Notes: a model not told the origin generated them from the sequence alone. Positions 32,296 to 43,533 are shown, counted from the first letter of the stretch. The stretch: 64,000 nucleotides of DNA from Chlorops oryzae (GCA_020466095.1 CM035806.1:67633762-67697761), one strand, 5' to 3'. Numbers and translations: made by a program.

Positions 32296-33042
32296 ATGGA
32301 GCACCAACGGCAATGCGTGATATGTGGCCGCAATCACGGGCTCGCCCGCTGTCGGCGCTTTCGGCGCTGGACCACGGCAAGGCGTCTGCTCGCAGTCCAG
32401 CAGAATAAATGCTGCTTCTCCTGCCTGTCGTCGCGCCATCTGAGGAGAGAGTGTGCGGCGCGGCAAAATTGCAAGGTCTGTGGGGAGCGCCACCACACTC
32501 TCATCCACCAACAGGCCCGGTCCGTCTCGCCCGATGACTCCGGTCCGTGGCGTCCTAGGGAGGCCCGAGAGCCCAATGCGTATGGGGCACGATCTGCTCG
32601 GCGCCGCTCCCGACGTCGTTCCCACTCTACACGCCGCCGTTCTCGAGAGCGCAGCCCGGAGAGCCCCCGCCGCCGATCGCCCGCCGGAGCGCAACGAGGG
32701 GGACAGCGACGCCGCCATTTGCGTAATCATCCACGCCGGCCAGCCTCACTTCCCCGACAGCAAGCACCGAGCTCAGACCGTCATCGCCCGTCACCATCTT
32801 CCGGTCGTGCAGGGCCGGGGCCCGAGCGTCATCGCCATCTCACCAGGGGAACTGCTCGCGGGGCGTTGTCTCGGCAGAGACCTCGAGTCCGCTTCGCCCT
32901 GTCTCCCTTCCGCCGTTCGCCCTCGACGTCTTCAATATCGAGTGGAAGTCCCTCCCGATATCCGGTAAGGGCCATCGACCGCGAGAGGGTGCGGGAGGCG
33001 CTGCGGGAGGTTCAGGAGTTCTTGCTGCAGAGGGAAAGGTAA
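32296..33042 (+). CDS. BEL third ORF: zinc-knuckle, Arg/Ser-rich protein
   Basis: Reads from ATG at 32296 for 248 residues, in the same open frame as the integrase C-terminus but separated from it by about 40 unlike codons. CVICGRNHGLARC, CFSCLSSRHLRREC and CKVCGERHHTLIH mirror the three nucleocapsid motifs in this element's own Pol. After residue 85 the protein is dominated by Arg, Ser and Pro (SRRRSRRRSHSTRRRSRERS). A pyrimidine-rich stretch ending TCGTTTCAG at 32285 just before the ATG could be a splice acceptor for a subgenomic message. A role in RNA binding is inferred; I recall similar zinc-knuckle proteins from fly genomes but cannot confirm. Confidence 0.65.
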   Translation: MEHQRQCVICGRNHGLARCRRFRRWTTARRLLAVQQNKCCFSCLSSRHLRRECAARQNCKVCGERHHTLIHQQARSVSPDDSGPWRPREAREPNAYGARSARRRSRRRSHSTRRRSRERSPESPRRRSPAGAQRGGQRRRHLRNHPRRPASLPRQQAPSSDRHRPSPSSGRAGPGPERHRHLTRGTARGALSRQRPRVRFALSPFRRSPSTSSISSGSPSRYPVRAIDRERVREALREVQEFLLQRER

Positions 33043-33080
33043 GCAGGACATTATGGTTGCGTAGCGCAAGGCGGGCAGTA

Positions 33081-33651
33081 TGTTCGTGTTCGCCGCCGCA
33101 ACTACGCAGCCGACCCTTTAAAGCGCGGCGAATTGGTAAAATCTCCTTTTTTTCTTGGTACAACTAAAAGTTCGAGCTCGAGCGAGCTCTGGCCTCTAAG
33201 CAAAAATCAATCGCATAAGTAGTCTCGCCAAAAAAGTTCGTGCGCGCATCATCGCCCCCAATCAAGAACAAAAAAAAATAATTAAAACAAAACAAAAATC
33301 CAAATTCCTTTAAAAAAAAACAGAACAAAAAATATTAAAGAACGACCGAGAAATAATAAAGAAAAACAGTGAGTTTAATTAATAAAATTTTGAATAAAAA
33401 AACAAAAAAAAAGGTGAAGTCAATTGAATTGAAAAATCTTTAAACAAGGAAAATTAAAAGAAGAAAAATTAGTGAACTAAGAAGAAGAAAAATTAGTGAA
33501 CTAAGAAAAAAAAAAAAAAAAGAAAATTCCACACAAAAAACCCAACCAAAAATCATATTCGCGCCGCGCAATCCACCAAAAGGCCCCAATTCAACATCTG
33601 CGAGCCCAACGAGAAACAGGTACGTGCCCTTCATCCTTTAAAGAACAAACA
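33081..33651 (+). repeat. 3' LTR of BEL element (571 bp)
   Basis: Direct repeat of the 5' LTR with a few substitutions and shorter homopolymers. Purine-rich sequence lies upstream (AGAGGGAAAGGTAAGCAGG near 33030). Confidence 0.93.
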
Positions 33652-33656
33652 AGAGG

Positions 33657-34139
33657 AATAGAAAAAATATTCACTAATGGTCAAATTCGGAAAATGGCAA
33701 ATCCAGGTACATATTTTTCTCAAGAATAAAAAAAATTTTCTTTCATATATAATTACATATAAAGGAAAAGAAGTACATTGGAAATGGGAAGATATTTCAT
33801 CGTGCATCTGTCTGCACGCATCTGGTCCCAGAGCGTACAACCATATGTACCAAAAAGGTTTCCCGCTTTCTCACGTCTCGACGTTACAACGATGGGCACG
33901 TAGGGTTACATTGAACGAAGGAGTCATTGATGTCAGCATCGATTTCATGCGCGGCGCTACTGGCCCAACTGAAGAGGACAAACTTTGTGTTCTTTCTTTT
34001 GATGAAATGAAAGTAACGGAAACATACGAATACAACGCCTCACAAGACTGTGTAGTAAAACCTTCAAACTACGTGCAAGTAGTTATGGCTCGAGGATTGC
34101 GGAAGTCCTGGAAATAGCCCGTTTTTTTTTACTACGACT
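33657..34139 (+). pseudogene. P-like transposase exons: start of RNase H-like core
   Basis: Continues the frame split by BEL: IEKIFTNGQIRKMANP, then a 58-bp intron (GT at 33707, AG at 33763-33764), then KEVHWKWEDISSCICLHASG, PRAYNHMYQKGFPLS, and VLSFDEMKVTETYEYN with the first catalytic Asp context of P/THAP9 transposases, then YVQVVMARGLRKSWK. An in-frame TAG at 34115-34117 interrupts, and the frame goes on PVFFYYDS up to the Transib insertion at CGACT. Confidence 0.88.
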
Positions 34140-34409
34140 CACATTGGGGTATTCGGCCTCGATTTCGGCGCATAATTCAAAAAATGAAATTTAGATCTGC
34201 CTAAAAGTATTGATCAATATTGAAAGTAGATAAAATTCTGCATCACTCCCTATACAACGTTTTGTCGAGAGATGCATAGTTCTCTTGCAATTGGTTTAGT
34301 AAGTTGCGACTTTTTGCCGGTGTTACTTGCGTTCGTTGCAAAAAGTGAAAGTTTTGATTTTTTGAAGTATTCGTTTCGCGTTAAAAACAAAATTATCAAG
34401 TTTTTGATT

Positions 34410-37268
34410 ATGGAGCCTTCAACTTCAGGTATTTAAGCATATAAAAAAAATAATTGTTTTTAGTTGTGACAATTTTGAACATTTTTTTGTTTGTTTTTTT
34501 AATTAACCTCCAAATTTGCCATGATTTAAGTATATATGGAGGCTTTTAGTTAAAAGCTCCCCGAGTCTCCCCTCTAATTTTTATGTTTTCAGAATCAGTG
34601 AGGATTGTACTTCAAAATGTGTAAAAATCGTTTGCATTAACTTACATCATTTGAGTAAAATCGAATTTATGTTGGAGAACCGGAATTCTCACAAGCAATT
34701 GCTTTTGCTGCCAAACAACAACAAATTTAATTTTTTTAATAAAAACTATTGTGGATTGTTTTTGTTTTTCATTCCCTTTTGATCACACATATATTAACGA
34801 ACCCTATTTGCAAAAATTATGGCATAGTGGCTTACAATGTTAGTTTGATCTGGTTAAAAAGTGTAATAAAGTGAAAATTAATGGTCCATGCTGATAAGTG
34901 TGTATAGTGTGTTGAAATGTTATAAATATAACCAAACAATTGCAAACTTAACATAAAAAATTACTTGATCCATATTCGTATAAATAATATTAATATTAAA
35001 TATGTAGTGGTCATTGCAAACGTAGCTCTCTTAAACTTCGTTCAATGTTGAAGCAATTTAATATGTTTGTCAAAATCTAATGTTGTTATTGCGTGTGTGT
35101 ATATTATTGTGTTTTGAACCGTCCTTTAATTTCGTTCGTCGTGTATTAAAAAAAAAATGTAAGCGTTTTTATGACTAGTTAAAAAAAAAAAGATCTTAAG
35201 CAGAAATTGTTATTGCGATTGCAGGAACAGCGTCAAACACAATTTTTATTTCTCGGCGATCTCTTTTCGATATGATGCGAAATAGCGGCTGTGTAACGTT
35301 AAACGACAAATTTGAATTTTTGATTGAAGAGATTAAGAAACGTACCAGAGCTTCTGAAGAGAATATGAGTGATTTGAATGATAGACTGAAGCAGTTTTTT
35401 ATCAAATTCAAAGCGAAATGGTGTGAAAACTATAGAGTAGAGAACAATTTCCTTCGTAACAACATGGTTAGACTCTTCTATCGGGTTTTTAATATATAAC
35501 GAAAGCTCCCTTAAGCGTGGTCGTAAAGAGCTTCCTTTTGAAGAATGTGGAGAAAAACATAGGCATAAAATAACAAAGCCTTTAAGAAATGAATTTTCTA
35601 CAGCTATATTAGCCCATGCTACTCAAGTTAGCTTAAGGTGCGAAGGTAAAGTTGATGCTTCGAAATTGGTAAAAGAAATCACCACAACTTCTCCGTTAAG
35701 AGCGACAAAGTGTAGAAAACGCATATCTAAACAATGTGTGGTTCAGAAAATGTCAAAGGAAAAGGCTTTAGAAGTTTTAATAGAGGCGAAGCTATCTCGG
35801 CATCAATACAATGTCCTTAAGCAGTATGCTCCCGAGAAGTTTCCATGCTATTCTTATGTTCAGGCAGCCAAAACAGAGTGTTATCCAGATGAAAATAACA
35901 TTTTAGTAAACGAAACCTTGGCTAAAATATCCTTACAAGCTCTTCTTAACCACACTGTTGAGCGTATAATATTATTAAAAGCAGATGCAATAAGAAATCT
36001 ACATCCACAAGACTTATCCAATCTATCGTTATATTCGAAATGGGGCTTCGATGGTAGTTCTGGCCATAGCTCGTACAAGCAAGCATTTAACAGTTCTGAA
36101 ACTGATGATGCATCAGTTTTTATAACGTGCATTGTGCCGCTCCAGTTGAAATGTGGACAAAAAGTCATATGGCGGAATCCACGACCTTCATCTCCCCGAT
36201 TTTGTAGACCCTTAAAAATCGAATTCATAAAGGAGTCGTCATTAGCCTGTAAAAATGAGAAAGAAAGAGTACAAAGAGAAATTCATGCCCTTACAGACTC
36301 TGTTGTTGTACATGATGGGAAAAACTTAAAAATTTCGCACAATTTGCTTTTTACTATGGTTGACGGAAAGGTTTGTAACTCCCTCACCGAAACAAAGTCC
36401 ACGCAAAAATGCTTTCTATGTGGAGCTACAAGCCGAAAATTCAACAATATTGATGAAATGCTCCAAAGAAAAACAAATGTTGAGAGCTTGGAATTTGGAC
36501 TTTCTATACTTCACGGCTGGATTCCATTTTTTGAATGTCTTTTGCATGTGGCATATAAATTACCAATTAAAAAATGGCAAGTTAGGTTGGATGTTGAAAA
36601 AGGAAATCCTTAAAGAAAATAAGCAACGAATTCAAAACGAATTTCGAAAAAAGTTGGGACTGATTGTAGATCAACCGAAACCAGGATTTGGAAACTCGAA
36701 TGATGGAAACACCGCCAGACGTTTTTTCGAAAATTCGTACTTGTCGGCTGCTATAACAAAACTAGATTTGGAATTAATAGAAAAAATGCATATTATAATG
36801 ATAGTGATTTCTTGTGGTCACGAAGTGAACGTTGTTAAGTTTAAGGAGTTCACTGAAATCACCGCTAGATATTTTGTCCATTGTTATCCTTGGTATAATA
36901 TGTCTCCAACTGTACACAAGTATTTTATTCATGGAACGGACATTATTTCGCATGCTTTGCTACCAATTGGTGAGCTTTCCGAAGAGGCGCAAGAAGCAAG
37001 AAACAAAGATTTCAAAAATTATAGAGAACATTTCTCCCGTAAATGCAGTAGGGAGAAAGGCAATCGCGACATACTGAATATGTTTCTGTTAACATCAGAT
37101 CCTTCAATATCAGGAAGCAGAAACTTGCCCAAACATAAAATTGAACATCTACCAAAAGAAGCTTTGGATTTGTTAATCATTACCGAAGAACCTTGCAGTG
37201 GAGATGAAAATGAAGAAGATTCTGATGAAACAGCTGAAAGCTTCTATTGTTTTGAAAGTGATGAATAA
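34410..37268 (+). pseudogene. Transib transposase (RAG1-core-like), two frameshifts
   Basis: A short first exon (ATG 34410, MEPSTS) with a GT donor at 34429 and an AG acceptor at 35223-35224 joins in frame to ASNTIFISRRSLFDMM. Downstream: FFIKFKAKWCENY; after a one-base frame change near 35463, WLDSSIGFLIYNESSLKRGR; then LSLYSKWGFDGSSGHSSYKQ (first catalytic Asp context), WRNPRPSSPRFCRPLKIEF, MVDGKVCNSLTETKS, KCFLCGATS (Cys motif), LEFGLSILHGWIPFFECLL. After a second frame change near 36595, DQPKPGFGNSNDGNTARRFF, YPWYNMSPTVHKYFIHG, and LPIGELSEEAQEARNKDF, the block I believe carries the catalytic Glu. It cuts and joins transposon ends. Otherwise well preserved. Confidence 0.9.
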
Positions 37269-37645
37269 AATAAAAAAATTAAATATAAAACAAATTCATA
37301 TTTATAAAATCTTTTCGTTAAGGATCGGTGGGTCATTAAAATAAAAATATTATATAATAATTTTGTAATATGCATCTAAAATAGAATGCATTACCTACAA
37401 GGGGGCGTGGCAGTGGGCGGATTTTCTCCAAATTTTCTGTTCTTGTTTTCGTAGTCAAATGAAATATTAATATGTGCTAAATTTCGTTGATTTTATTAGA
37501 AAATGGGGAATTTGTGAACAAAAATGTTTTTCACTTATATGGGAGGTGGGCGTTGCAGGGGGCGAATTTGATTGATATTTGGCCTGAATCATTAAATTAC
37601 CTTAAACAACACCTATACCAAATTTCAGGTCTCTAGCTCACTCCG
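37269..37645 (+). other. Transib 3' untranslated region
   Basis: Non-coding. Contains GGGGGCGTGGCAGTGGGCGG (37401-37420), the same core motif as in the DINE-like tandem units, and a weaker echo GGTGGGCGTTGCAGGGGGCG near 37545. Confidence 0.6.
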
Positions 37646-37691
37646 TTGAATTATGCGCCGAAATCGAGGCCAAATACCCCACTGTGCGACT

Positions 37692-37982
37692 GCCAAATGA
37701 CGAATAAGTTAATTGTAAAACTTATTACCTTGCTCGACGAAGCCGGCTATAAAGTCGTTGCAATGGTCAGCGATATGGGTCCGCAAAATCGAAACCTTTG
37801 GAAAACCCTTGGGGTCACAATAGGTAGGTCCTTTAAAAGTGTTATTAAAAAAAATTTAACTACATAGTTATTGAAAACAATTTAGATAAGCCCTGGTTTG
37901 AGAGTCCTGTCGATATCGAAGAAAAGATTTTTGTATTTGCTGATGTACCCCATTTACTGAAACTCATACGAAATAATTTCTT
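37692..37982 (+). pseudogene. P-like transposase exons: second core segment
   Basis: Joined to the sequence left of the Transib it reads FYYDCQMTNKLIVKLI, LLDEAGYKVVAMVSDMGPQN (typical P/THAP9 block with a conserved Asp) and NLWKTLGVTI. A 62-bp intron follows (GT 37824, AG 37884-37885), then DKPWFESPVDIEEKIFVFAD, VPHLLKLIRNNFLDTG, where the LINE is inserted. Frame intact in this segment. Confidence 0.88.
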
Positions 37983-38187
37983 GGATACTGGTATTTTTAT
38001 TTTTTTTATTTTAACAATATTAACTTAAAATAAAAAATTATAAGCTAACTACGCTATGGCATCTAAGGCCTTAAGCATAAGAATATGTTTTACAACTACG
38101 AATTGGGAGATATTATACATACTTTTATAATACACATTTTAATTTATATCTTTATATATCTACATCGTGTGGTGCTAATCAGGCTGT

Positions 38188-41100
38188 TTATATATTGTAA
38201 AATATGTTTTTAAGTTTTAATATAGTAATGAGGTTATTAATGTTATTGTCATTTGGATTGGAAAGCAAGAATTTTAGATTTCTTGAGTTACGTCTAGAGT
38301 GTTTGGGGCACTCTATTAGTATGTGTTTAATAGTGAGTGGTGTGTTAGTTTGGCAGAAAGTGCATGAGGGTTGGTTGCTTTTGGTTAATAAATGGTTATG
38401 GGTGAGGTTGGTGTGGCCTAATCTGCAACGTATATATTTTACGAAGTTTATTTTAGGGAAATCAGTGTTTTTACTGTTTATGTAGTCATACAGAGTAAAT
38501 TTATTAAGATTAACAGTTTTGTACCACATAGAACAATTTTGCCAGATCTTATGTTTTTTTTTGTGGAGTTGTAGTACGATTTTATCTGATTGATCATATC
38601 GTCACAGTTAAAGTTAGGGACAGAAAATATGGGTGAAATTGTCGCTAGTTTGGCTGAATTATCGGCGAGTTCATTTCCGGTGATGTTAACATGACCCGGA
38701 ATCCACATCAATTTGATGCGCGGATAGTTTTGGCAAATTAAATTTCTTATATTAACTGCGTAGTGATTAAGATTATTAATGTTGGCTATTGCATCTAATG
38801 CTGATAACGAATCAGAACATATAACTGTTTTTCTTTTGCTGTGTTGTGAATGATAGGTCGCCTCTAAAATTCCTATAATTTCAGCCGAGAAGATTGAGCT
38901 ATAAGGTGGTATAATTCCAACTTTTAATATTTCATTATTTTTTTATAACGCTGAAGCTCACTGCATGGTTATATTTCGACCCATCTGTGTAAAGAAAGTC
39001 GTGGTTTGAGAAAAAGTTTCTTATCTCAAGAAAATGTTTTTGATAGACGATTGGTGATGTAGATGATTTCGGCAATGTTCTTAAGGTGGTGATAATGTTT
39101 GATGGTTTAAAGTGCCAGGAGGTACTTTTGTAAGAGGGGTCTTGATAATTTGAAATGGAATATTCAATTTTTTGCATTGTAGGAATGTGGTGTAAAGTGT
39201 TGATGGGATGGTTCTCTTATTTTTCAATATAGATGTTATGGGACGGCGCAGGGGGGTATGGTTCGAATTAGAAACTTGTTTTGACAATTTTGCTGTGGCG
39301 AGGTTAGCAAGGGTTTCTAATGTTTTCATTTTTGTTTCGTATAATATGTTGTAGATGGGTGTGCTTTTGAATGCGCTTATCGCTGTTCGTATTGATGCGT
39401 GGTAAATAGATTTTATTTTTCTTAGAATACTTTTTTTGGATTGACCATAAAGGAACAAGCCGTAGTTGATTTTGGAAATAATCAATGAATTGACTATTGA
39501 TAAGAGTGTTGTAATGTTGCAATTAAATTTAGAATGAGAAAGGCATTTAATAATGTTAAGTCTTTTTGATAGGGCTTGGTGGAGATATGCGATGTGGGTT
39601 TTCCAATTGTATTTACTATTAAATATTATTCCTAGTATTTTTAAATTTTGGGGGCTGTCTATTGTGATGTTTTCGGTCGAGACATTGCATATGCATCTCT
39701 TTTTATGACATATGTGCAGATGTTTCGTCTTGTTTATTGAAAGTTGTGCTCCTGAATATTCACACCACGAATGAATGTCTGTAAAGAGTTTATTCAGATC
39801 AATATTTACATTTTTTTCTTTTCCTAATTTCTTTATTATAAAGAAATCGTCAGCAAAGGCACAAAAGTCAAGTTCTTTGTGTTGTGAGATTTTTATACAT
39901 AGCTTATTGTATGCAATAAGAAATAGCACCACTGATAGTGACGACCCTTGAGGGATACCATTGAAGAGAGGGCGTATGAGTGAATGTGAATTGTTGGCAC
40001 TTACCATGATTTTACGATTTGTGAAGAAATTTTTTACATAATATATCATTTTTGGTCCGAGATTCCATTCAATAAGCTGATTTATTATCGTATGAACTCC
40101 TATTTTATCAAACGCTTTTGCAAAGTCAAGAGCAATAAGAGAGATATGATTTTTTCTTTGGAGGCTACTTTGTATCATATGGTCAAGATAAAGTAAGTTG
40201 TGAGTAACACCTTTTCCTTTTTTGAAGCCTATTTGATTGTCATGTATAAGGTTTTTCGAAGATAAATACCACCAGAGTCTTTCTGCTATTATTTTGTCTA
40301 AAAGTTTGGAACAGCATGGGTTGAGAGATATGGGTCTGTAGTTGGTGATTATGGTTTTATCTGAGTTTGGTTTGAGTATCGGAATAACTTTGCTAATTTT
40401 GTACGATTGGGGAAGGAATTTATTAAATATATTGTTATAATGTTCGACTAAACGATTCTTAATTGTAAGAGGTAAATTTTTTTATCATTGAGTAATTTAT
40501 CTTGTCTATGCCAGGAGTGTTGCCTTTGAGTTTGTGAATTGAGTTTTCGAACTCTATTAGCGTAATTGGTGCTTCTATATATACAGCTTTGGCTTCAGGA
40601 TGTGGGGTTTCGTATGTAGCGTATTTTTGTGTTAGGAAAATAGGAGAAAAATGTTTATCAGATGACTGATTTGACCAAAAATTACAAAACGTTTCAGAAG
40701 TGGAGTCTGTGGGGCTTAAATGGTTTTCTGACGATAAAAAGTGAATATGTTTGCTTTTATTTGTATTGAGACCACAAAAAGTTCTAATATGTTTCCATAT
40801 TTTGTCTATGGGTGTTAGTAGGTTTATATTAGATGTGAAGCTGTTAATTGATATTTGTTTCTCAATTCTGAGTTGTCTTTTAAATTGGGAGTTTGCTTTT
40901 TTATAATTTATAATGTTTTGAGTGTTAATGTTGGTTTTTAAAAGTGACCACATTTTATTTCGAACTTTTTTTAGTTGGTCTAGATTTTTATTCCACCAAG
41001 GAACTTTGTGTAACTTGTGAGTTAAAGTATGATACTGTGGAATGGATTTATTTGCACTACTCAAAATTATTTTGTTAATATTTGCAGCTTCTTTGTTTAT

Positions 41101-41867
41101 ATTTGGGCTAAATGGTCTGTTATTATGATATTCAAGGCAATATTTTTGGTATTGATACCAATCTGCTTTATTTGTTATAAATTTTGGGGTTTGTTTGCTG
41201 ACGTTGGATTTTGATGATGAAAAGAGTGTTATTAATATGGGGAAATGATCGCTTCCATATAGGGAAGATTCAGTTTTCCACTTTGTATCAATTGCAAGTG
41301 TTGGTGAGCAGAATGTCAGATCAATGTTTGTAAATGTGTTGTGAGTGCTAAAGTGAGTATGTGATCCATTATTAAGTAATATAAGATCAGATGAGTCGAT
41401 GAATGATGAAAGAATGTTTCCTTTTTTGTTATTTGTTTTGGATCCCCATTTTCTATGCCAACAATTGAAATCACCTGTTATAATACATGGATTTGGTAAA
41501 TTACTAAATGCATTTTGTAGTGTAGAAATTGTGAAACGCTTATGTGGTGGAATATATGTGGAAGCTATGGTGAATTTGAGCTTTGAAGTTATTGTTGTTG
41601 CCAAAGTTTCAATTGAATTGTTATTTGGGGTCGGTGTGTGCTGTAGAGAATTATGAATGAGTAGGATAACTCCTCCGTAGGAGTTGTTATTAATGTTTTT
41701 CGGTATATTGAATAGTTTATAGGAATCGGAGAGTTGTTGAAAGAATCGTTTAAATGTGTTTCTTGTAAGGATATTATTTTTGGGAAATATTTTTTTATAA
41801 GAATTTGGAGTTCATTGTAATTTTGGAGATACCCTCTTATATTCCATTGGAGTATTAATAAACTCAT
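38188..41867 (-). pseudogene. I-like LINE ORF2: endonuclease, RT, RNase H, frameshifted
   Basis: From 41867: MSLLILQWNIRGYLQNY and ISLQETHLND (endonuclease start). After a frame change near 41712, GDFNCWHRKWGS and SDHFPILI. After another near 40480, RT with ALDFAKAFDKIGVHT, GIPQGSSLSVVLFL and catalytic FADD (DFCAFADDFFII). Then after further frame changes near 39120 and 38935 an RNase H (DFLYTDGSKYNH, MWIPGHVNITGNELAD) and a Cys/His tail (CTFCQTNTPLTIKHILIEC). Several breaks fall in A-runs. The role is target-primed reverse transcription; this copy cannot work as written. Confidence 0.88.
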
Positions 41868-41990
41868 TGTTTTTAAGTATATGTGTGTGAGAAAGAAATA
41901 AGTAAATGTAAAGTAGGAATATAAATTAAATGTAAACTTACTATAAATTTGGAATTAGATTATTAAAGAAGGAAATAAGTTGGTTTTAAT

Positions 41991-43307
41991 TTAAATCGAA
42001 TGATCACTGGGTGAGTTTCGATCGTAGTTTTTTGATTGTTGATTGTTTGCGTTTTTCAATTGCCTTTTGATTCGCTTGTTTGTTTTTATTGGCATGACTT
42101 TTATTGATTTTACCGCTTTTTTCTTTTCAGAGAGAGTAGCTGTTTCTGGAATATGTTCGATTTTACTTGAGATTGATGAGGCGCTCTCTTCTTCCATGCT
42201 GAAGAAATTTATTTGTGTTTGTGTCTCTATACGTGGAGAATTTGATCTTTCCATATCGTAGTTGTTGTTGGATGAACGGAGTGAGTCTGGAATACGTGGA
42301 GAATTTAATCTTTCCATATCGTAGTTGTTGTTGGATGAACGGAGTGAGTCTGGAATATGCGGTGCGGTTTCATATGTAATGTTGTTGGTAGAATAGTTTG
42401 TAGTTGTTATGCGTTGTTTTGTTATTGATGCAAAGCTTGAGTTGTTGCAGTATCGTTCGTTGTAAACTTTTTTTGCTGTTTTTTTGTCAACTTTTTGTAG
42501 GGTGATTATTGCTTGTATTTCTTTTTCTTTTAAGAAAATTGGGCACGCTTTGTTGAATGTATGGTGTTTGTTGTTTTCTGCCTGTTCCTCTGTGCAATTT
42601 ATGCAGCTTGATTCGTAACGGCAGGTTTCGTTAGTAGCGATGTCTCCATGTGATGTTAGGCCACAGTTGGCACATGTTGAATTGTTAGTACAGGTTGTTG
42701 AAGAGTGACCGAAACGGAGACATTTTTTGCAGCGTAGTGGAAGCGGGATGTAAGGTCTTACAAATACTTTCTCATATCCAATAGCGATTTCTTCAGGTAG
42801 ATTTATGGATTCAAAGGTAAGTATAATAAGTCCAGTTTCAAATAATTTACCGTTGTTATTTTTTTGTATTTTTTTTACGTCATATACTTTTTGGTGTGCC
42901 AATTCTACTTTTATGATGTTTTCAGGTATGTCTCGAAGACTGTTGGTATAAATGACTCCTTTTGAGTAATTCAATGATGTATGCTCCTTTATGTCAACGT
43001 TGATGTGGTTTGAGAGGCTGATTAATTTGATTAGCTTGTTTGCTTGTGTGTAGGATTTGGTTTTAATTAGGATTGTGCCATTTCTGAGTTTTTTGCAAAG
43101 GTCAACTTCAGCATTGCATGTACTATCGATGGCTTTTTTTTTTATGAGAAACGGGGAGACACTTGATAGATTTTTACCTGCGTCAGTTCTTTCCATGACT
43201 AAATATTTAGGGCCAGGAGTTGAAATTGTTAATTTTTTGTTGTTGTTATATTCCAATCTTGGTTGATGTGTAGCGGCAGCTGCCGGCTCGTCGGGTGGTT
43301 TATTCAT
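41991..43307 (-). CDS. I-like LINE ORF1 (RNA-binding, three zinc knuckles)
   Basis: 438 residues, uninterrupted. Central region YSKGVIYTNSLRDIPENI and LFETGLIILTFES has the RNA-recognition-like look of this ORF1 class. Knuckles: CKKCLRFGHSSTTC, CANCGLTSHGDIATNETC, and CINCTEEQAENNKHHTFNKAC. The C-terminus has a 22-residue unit repeated twice (PRIPDSLRSSNNNYDMER), a local duplication. It would coat the element RNA. Confidence 0.88.
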   Translation of the reverse strand: MNKPPDEPAAAATHQPRLEYNNNKKLTISTPGPKYLVMERTDAGKNLSSVSPFLIKKKAIDSTCNAEVDLCKKLRNGTILIKTKSYTQANKLIKLISLSNHINVDIKEHTSLNYSKGVIYTNSLRDIPENIIKVELAHQKVYDVKKIQKNNNGKLFETGLIILTFESINLPEEIAIGYEKVFVRPYIPLPLRCKKCLRFGHSSTTCTNNSTCANCGLTSHGDIATNETCRYESSCINCTEEQAENNKHHTFNKACPIFLKEKEIQAIITLQKVDKKTAKKVYNERYCNNSSFASITKQRITTTNYSTNNITYETAPHIPDSLRSSNNNYDMERLNSPRIPDSLRSSNNNYDMERSNSPRIETQTQINFFSMEEESASSISSKIEHIPETATLSEKKKAVKSIKVMPIKTNKRIKRQLKNANNQQSKNYDRNSPSDHSI

Positions 43308-43533
43308 TGTTTTTGTTGTTTGCTTCTGTTCTGTGAAGCTAAAATAAGTAAACGCTTGTTTTCGGGTTCAATTTCTTGTTGTTGTTAGCAGTTGTAATCA
43401 AATCGAGAGAAAGAGAGATGAAAAATTTCTATTGGAAGGTTGAATGAGCGAACAATTTATTTTAAAATTGACTACTGATCCGCAAACGATGTTAACAACT
43501 CGAGTGACTGCGCGAGACTAAGGATACTGGTAT

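Larger units (their letters stand above)
25058..33651 (+). mobile_element. BEL/Pao LTR retrotransposon (8594 bp)
   Basis: LTRs at 25058-25639 and 33081-33651 start TGTTCGTGTTCGCC and end GAACAAACA. Target duplication AGAGG is perfect (25053-25057, 33652-33656). The internal part encodes a BEL-type gag (DUF1759-like), zinc knuckles, protease, RT (YVDDVLAGG), RNase H and integrase, plus a third downstream ORF. LTRs differ mainly in homopolymer lengths, so the insertion is recent. Confidence 0.95.
34140..37686 (+). mobile_element. Transib transposon (3547 bp)
   Basis: Terminal inverted repeats of 41 bp with two mismatches; ends read CACATTGGGGTATTC (left) and CACAGTGGGGTATTT (right, reverse complement). 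A 5-bp GC-rich duplication CGACT flanks it (34135-34139, 37687-37691). Transib elements are known for 5-bp duplications and ends like the RSS heptamer CACAGTG. The encoded protein has RAG1-core-like Transib blocks. It is inserted in the P-like transposase exon, whose frame rejoins precisely when it is removed. Confidence 0.93.
37995..43521 (-). mobile_element. I-clade non-LTR retrotransposon (5527 bp)
   Basis: Minus strand, flanked by a perfect 12-bp duplication GGATACTGGTAT (37983-37994, 43522-43533). It has ORF1 with zinc knuckles and ORF2 with endonuclease, RT and RNase H. The A/T-rich 3' tail is at 37995. The RNase H domain and three-knuckle ORF1 favour the I clade. It splits the P-like FLDTG exon. 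Confidence 0.9.

Noticed and set aside
33677..33764. N-terminal 29 codons of the ORF starting at 33677 (MVKFGKWQIQ)
   Set aside because: This reading is in the wrong frame for the upstream exon and runs through the 58-bp intron; the true exon frame reads IFTNGQIRKMANP.
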